DNA of 64,000 nucleotides, taken from Argyresthia goedartella. Lineage: Eukaryota > Arthropoda > Insecta > Lepidoptera > Argyresthiidae. This document shows, piece by piece, positions 58,601-64,000 of this stretch. The position numbers and the translations under genes were made by a program. Every line of letters starts with the position of its first letter. Position 1 is the first letter of the stretch. The notes under the pieces are model-generated. The model did no database searches and had not been told where the DNA came from. It worked only from the letters and a program-made list of their open reading frames with translations. The stretch spans positions 43,052,208-43,116,207 of the forward strand of contig OX463806.1 in NCBI GenBank assembly GCA_949825045.1. The letters are read 5' to 3'.

Positions 58601-60060
58601 CCGTATGCACAATGTTATAACCCTCATTTACGACGTGCTTTCTTTCTGGATTCGAAAAATATTAATGATTCCTCTCGAAGCTCACATTCAGATTCCGTAG
58701 TATTTTTCTTTATGATTTTAAAGCTGAACACAATTTAAAATACAGCAACTTTACATAGTCGCACATAGTAATATGATAGAACTGTTCAACGTATCTGCAT
58801 CGCTTTGGCATCGAAAGGGAGGTTCTGCTCAGCTCGCTATTTACAATATCTACAATTTGAAAAGGTTTGTGTGCCTATGGTGTTATTAGTGTGTAGCCAG
58901 GCTAATGGTCGAATGCACAAGCTTATACTCAATTAAAGTGCTACTTAAATTTCATACTGGCTTCGTTATTACCCACGAGGGAATCCCCCGGCTAACTTTG
59001 ACTAACTTTGAGATTGCTGTTGTGCATTTGGACCTTCGAGTAACATGTGTATGTTGTGTGAGGATTTGTCAATTAGAGATAGGCGACATCTTGTTAAAAA
59101 GAGCCCTTTAACTTTATCAGGTAATAAAGCATTTGTATTTGTGTATGACATCATCACAGATTCCTTATGAATCCATGTTTTATAAAATTACGGCCAAAGG
59201 GTTCATTACAGAAATACCTACTGCTGGTGATTTCTGGATTTATTATATTTTATTTTTAATTCCCAGCAAGAGCTCAGTGGCCCGTGACAAGTTAGTAGGT
59301 AGGTGTATCTGGACAAAAGGTCAAAAATCCCCAATAGAGATTTAGTAGGGATTTTTAGAATATATCCATTATCAACGCCAAAATATTAAAGGGCTCTTAT
59401 TTCTCTATGAAATGATAAAGTAAAATTAAAAATTGCGGCTGTGCCTAATTGCCTAATTTTAAGCGTCGTTCTGATATTTTGCATTTAATCACTTCATGCT
59501 TAAAAAGCGTATGTTTTAGGGCCCTTCTACACTCTGCCATACACTTAAACCATCAAAGCATTATCATATATTGTTATTGTACTCTATGTGATTGTCTAGT
59601 CAATACATTTTGCTATAAACATACCTAAAAGCTTAAGAATAATGTAGAGTTAAGCAAGAAGTATTTGGTTTTTAATTAAGGAGGCTGCGTCTTTTTATCA
59701 ATTTTCGTGAGAAAATTAAATTTATAAGTATGTTATTTTTTGACATATATAATGTTGAACAATATATTCAATTCATCTTTTGATGTTCACAATAAACAGT
59801 TTATTTTCCTTACGTCCTTTGCTGCAATGATTATCAGTGTCTAACATAAAAACAATAAAATATTAATATACTGTGCTTTAAGTCTCCTTTTCAATGTCAT
59901 AGATTAGTACACGCTTAAACTTAGTAAAAGTACCTAGTATTACTTAATTATCTGTCCTAGTACCTTACTGTAATTACCATTATGAATGGAAATTAGCACT
60001 TAAAAAATGATACTTAACAGTGGTCTAACCAGGCTCTTCTATGATTATGTATTCCTTTCA
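55601..60060. other. Anonymous stretch
   Basis: No gene is recognised. Open frames at 55724-55933, 56628-56900, 58905-59111 and 59133-59345 show no motifs or convincing splice signals. The hairpin at 58471-58545 is the only structured feature found. Confidence 0.4.
58471..58545. repeat. 34-bp perfect hairpin, 7-base loop
   Basis: CCATACATTTTTGACATCTG plus CAATGAAAAATATT pairs without a mismatch to its complement across GCTTAAT. It is the longest perfect hairpin seen in the window. It may be a recent inverted duplication or tiny MITE; an RNA hairpin is possible if the region is transcribed. Confidence 0.93.
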
Positions 60061-60069
60061 AATCCAAAT

Positions 60070-60260
60070 TTCAGTCGCTTTGAATGACACCTCTTGTGAA
60101 ATAATCGCGTCGTATGATTGGTCAAACGATAATATGAAGTTTGCAGACATCGTTCATAACATAAAGGACAATGAGCAATTTTGGGCAAGGTGCTCAACAT
60201 TGATGATTTGGGCAAGGTGCTCAACATTGATGATTTGCCATTTGATTGATTTAATCTAGA
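60070..60260. mobile_element. Decayed copy of the 53.2-kb MITE, with a 27-bp duplication
   Basis: AGTCGCTTTGAATGACACCT followed by CTTGTGAAATAATCGCG matches the left end at 53.2 kb; the right end is lost. Inside, GGGCAAGGTGCTCAACATTG plus ATGATTT is repeated exactly in tandem (60182-60235). Confidence 0.7.
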
Positions 60261-62185
60261 TTATTATACACTATAGCAGGTAAGCCGAAATCGGGCTTGG
60301 ACTTGCTGTTAGGGTTCCGAACCCGAAGGGTCCAAACTGAGCCGTATTGCTGTCACTCACGTGGCCGTCCGTCCGAACTGTCACAAAGTTTTGCAGCCAA
60401 ACGGTTAAAGCTAGTCTTCAAATTTTCACAGTTTAAACATCTTGTTACCCAAAGCCACACAAAATTAATTGATCTACCCCGTCGAGTGAGGTGACGTTGT
60501 TTAAAACTCGTTGATAGTAGTAGATAACGAGTAGATAAATAGTGTAGTTTTGTTTAAAAAAATATTAGAAAATAAAGAAATGGGAAGCCATCAAAGTCAG
60601 CGTGATACCGATGTGTTTTTTTATTCCCATTGACCTAGGACCTTAAAATAGGTTATGTTATGTTTAACATTAAGTATATTTTACTGTCAAATACGAATAT
60701 ATTGATATATTTTTTTCTTTAAAATTCCCCTATTTTTAGGCTTATATTCTACATTTGTTGCCGGTTTTTTATGGATGTGTGCCAAGCGGCCGACCCATTT
60801 GTATGAAAAAATGAAAAATAAAGTTGATCAAATCCATAATTTCTTTATTGCATACGCATAATTTACAGACAACAAGTCTTACATAAAAATAGTGTACAAA
60901 GGAGAGGCAATCGATTGCTTAGAAAAAGATGTTCAAAATTAGGCAACAACAACAACTTACAACCCCCTAAAATCAACCCCCAAACAACACCTTTCCATAC
61001 GTATATAGCTGCTATTGTATAAAATAATCTACATCCTTAAACTAATCAAATGGCGTAAGTTTTATCACTGTTGAGCATTTAGCCCAGATTCCATACTAAA
61101 TCACCCATGGTCCTTTCAAATGGATCGCGATAGAAATCCCTAATCAGAGATAAATAAAAGAGCTGGTCGAATGATGAAAGGCAAGTCGAGAATTAATCTC
61201 GGGTGTACGAAGGCGTTCTAAATATTGTTTAAGTAAAATGGGTGGTCGCCCTTGACTTACAGAAGAAGAGCTGACAATACGGGAAGTGGTCAATTTGGAA
61301 TGGGGTCAAATAGCGAACTTTTTAACATGGAAAGTACTCTAAATAGAAAAAAAACTATAGAACCTCTTCATACCGTGAACTTGTAGATTTGCCTTAAAAA
61401 CGAATATCTGACGAAATGGGAAGTGGTCATTATAGACCTAAATGGTTCTAATCTGGAATTTCAGGCTTGACATGCCTTTTATCCTTCGGTCGATAGAAAA
61501 TAATTTTGGGTTTGAGTATCTCTGTGCTGGCTGTGATCTCTGGTTCAAGACGACACGGACTCGGGAGCGGAAAGAGCTAAAAGAGCATAAACATCGACCA
61601 GGTTCTTTGAGGAGCGGTGAGCTAAAGTGACAGAACCCGATTGCGAGCGGTTGTGCTCAAGCCTAGTTTAATCTATACTAAAATATAAAGTTTGTAATCA
61701 CTGTTTCACCCTGTTTTCCTGTAAAGATGAAATTTACTAATGTTGCCATAAACATTAATAGCTTTAAGTAGTAGTAAGTACAATCTGCAAAATAAAACGC
61801 TATAATACATTAGTACCTAAACCTACGTATATCTATTTATATATTCATCCCGAACAAAACTATTGTTCACAATCTATTTGTTCACGTATGAACTATCCGC
61901 GGAAACCTTACGCGGTTTATATGCGGAAAGTGAGATCGCAAGGATGCGTCTTTACACTTTATATTATTTACTATTATCTACTGCTACAACATAGCAAGTT
62001 TCAAATTCCTCTCACTGTTAAAAATAGGTTGGTCCAGCTGACTCTTTTGCGAAGTGTACCTTGTCAACGATGAACCTGGGAAGCAGTTCTGCAATTCACA
62101 ATTTTACTCACTGACCTATCGCTTGCCTGTCGCAGTCCTGCGCCTAAAATATTATCCAACTACCAAAAGACATATTTTGGCGAAC
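60261..62185. other. Anonymous stretch
   Basis: No gene is seen. Near 60838-60900 the plus strand reads TTTCTTTATTGCATACGC, which could be the antisense 3' end of a LINE (compare TTATTTATTGCACAAAG at 46678), but nothing else supports it. The frame at 61442-61630 has no motif. Confidence 0.35.
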
Positions 62186-62187
62186 GA

Positions 62188-62420
62188 TATACAGGGGGTC
62201 CAATAAACACTGGATAACCCCGGATCTACTGATAGGCCTCATCATTATGAACAACTTACACTATGTTAACGATTTGATCAGAGCAACTTTATTTTTCAAT
62301 CAGCTGAAAAAATATTTGAAGATGTCAAAAATAAAGTTGCGCTGATATTATCGGTTTTACAGTGATAGTTGTTCAGAATGAAGAGGCCTGTCCATTGTTT
62401 ATGGGACACTCTATTTATAG
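62188..62420. mobile_element. ACAGGG-family MITE
   Basis: It begins TATACAGGGGGTCCAATAAAC and ends ATGGGACACTCTATTTATA, roughly inverted and bounded by TA. The core pairs TGATCAGAGCAACTTTATTTT with AAAATAAAGTTGCGCTGAT, and ATTATGAACAACTT with GTTGTTCAGAAT. It is the most complete member with TA flanks. Confidence 0.75.
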
Positions 62421-64000
62421 CTGTAAGTAATTTATGAATAGCAGAATCTAGACCCTTATAAGTTATAAGTTATAAGTTATAACACATTGAAACCCTAATA
62501 TAATACTAGATAGTAAACTTGATAAGAAGTTAAACTGTATCCACGTTGATGTATGCCTACAATTCGATGTTTCCGTCTACAATTATATTTTTATAAAATA
62601 TCTAAACAAATATTTTCATATCCTTGATGTAAAACTAAATTGTATTTATTTGTTTTGATTAATTGTTTAAGACTGAATTTAGATTTTATTTTAACATCTT
62701 TTTTATACAATGGAGACATCTGCATTATTTGTATACATCTAAAATCTATGCATTCGTTGTAAAAAAAAAAAAAAACGTTTTTTACTTTTATGACATTCTT
62801 GATGTTTGCCGATTGTAGGCAAAGTTAGAGGAAAGTCACCAAATATGGAATATCGTTTAGTTTTTCAGGCATACATAAAACAAATGTACGAGGACAAATG
62901 TATAAAACTCATATTTAAATGAATTTTTTTTGCCGGATGGGGGCGTATAATCAGTGATGACCTGAGAGAAACTATGCGTGTTGGAAAGAGAGAAATTACT
63001 GTTCTTTGCATCTTATCTTAGCGAGTATCTGTCACGAAAAATACGTATTCCAAATTAGGGATACCTACTATTCCATATTTGATTACTCTCCTCTACTTAA
63101 TTCACAAAAATTCTAGGTAGTAAGATGGTCTAGCTAGACATTTCTATGTTCAATTGTTTTACGTTTCTAGAAGTACCTCTATAACCATTCGCCTTTTTTC
63201 CCCACAAATGCTTCATGTACTTATAATAACTTTTCGCGTCATTTCTAGTTATTAAAACATTTGAATACCTAATAAAGATAAACCAAGTTAAACTCAAGTG
63301 GCCGTTTCATTGCAACGTACCTACATGAATTTTGTAAAGAAACTACAAATTTGCGGTTTTTAAAAGATATTTCATGATTCTAGGTCAACGGGTCTACTTA
63401 CCAGTAGTAGAAGCTGTGGTAGGAGTAAGTAGTAAGTTTTGATTCCCTTGCGAATATCGAGAAATCTCAGCAAATTTGGGTCATATATCTTTAGATTGTT
63501 TTAACTCGTTTGTTTTTTTACTACTTCAAGAGATTACAGACCTGATTAATCGAAATTTATTTCAACTGGATACCTCCACGCGTTCCGGGGGATAAGGTTC
63601 TCTAAAGACAGACGGACCGACGACGACGGGCAACGAAGGGTTCCTTTTTCCTTTTAAGGTTCCTATTATGGTACGGAACCCTAAAAATGCTAAAATTTTA
63701 AATCGGTTTGCTGGGAAGCATGATGTCTTTTGTGAAGTCGGTTAAAAAATACCATTAAGCTTGACCTGGACTGTACCTTTACTTTTCGTATTACAGTAAT
63801 AAATAATGAACCAACTCTACCACCGCCATCTATGACGAAATGCCAACGATATCCTAAACTATTTTAACGCCATCTGTATTTAGTATGAACAACCAGAACA
63901 AGCATCATTAGTCTCTTTTTAGTATCCAACCTTTCAAAAAGGTAGCGCTGACGTTGAATCAGACCATAGACATCCAAAAATAACTTCCGGTTAACATAAC
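62421..64000. other. Anonymous stretch with a dispersed repeat end
   Basis: No gene is recognised. The part 63595-63685 (CTCTAAAGACAGACGGACCG ... GGTACGGAACCCTAAAAATG) is a fragment of the repeat described at 20.5 kb. The sequence just before it (TGGATACCTCCACGCGTTCC, 63569-63588) resembles 43817-43832. Confidence 0.45.

Overview
The window looks like nuclear DNA of an insect, most probably a moth or butterfly. The evidence is AT-rich DNA, short conserved exons separated by introns of several kilobases, an insect-only Tweedle cuticle gene, and a dense load of transposon families typical of Lepidoptera: CR1/Jockey-like LINEs with microsatellite tails, an RTE 3' end, tRNA-derived SINEs, piggyBac, a mariner-type element, and many MITEs and foldbacks. 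Only two host genes can be supported. Everything else is repeats, decayed mobile elements or anonymous AT-rich sequence.

Host gene 1 (+ strand, 36.3-53.1 kb) is frequenin / neuronal calcium sensor 1. Five coding exons with good splice sites encode residues 31 to 187 (W30 is split) of a 187-residue protein of normal family length. The first coding exon (about 29 residues) was not found and probably lies outside the window, or in an unrecognised place upstream. The introns (about 5.0, 4.5, 1.2 and 5.5 kb) carry a decayed mariner-type element, a hAT-like MITE, an RT pseudogene, a 1-kb minisatellite, SINEs, LINE ends and a large foldback. A further MITE lies 129 bp after the stop codon.

Host gene 2 (- strand, 27.3-29.0 kb) is a two-exon Tweedle cuticular protein. 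It has the usual tiny first exon that splits the signal peptide, a TATA box and initiator at the right spacing, and an unusually long Q/N/Y/S-rich region before the Tweedle domain.

Layout: 1-2.9 kb, anonymous repeats. 2.9-10.7 kb, a graveyard of LINE copies in both orientations, one of them split by a piggyBac element with its ends still visible, then a 31-bp minisatellite. 10.7-20 kb, mostly anonymous, with a 97-bp tandem array, a CpG-rich patch and a SINE. 20-25.3 kb, a tRNA-like repeat, MITEs, a nested foldback and an antisense LINE end. 27-29 kb, the Tweedle gene. 30.5-33.8 kb, a nearly full LINE with intact-looking endonuclease and reverse transcriptase motifs but at least two breaks. 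34.6-35.1 kb, another LINE remnant. 36.3-53.1 kb, frequenin. 53.5-64 kb, anonymous, with hairpins and MITE fragments.

No novel multi-gene system was seen. The more unusual signals are higher-order structure in two minisatellites, the nested transposons, several long near-perfect hairpins, a substituted fourth EF-hand in frequenin and the Q/N-rich Tweedle protein. All family calls come from reading the sequence; no database search was run.
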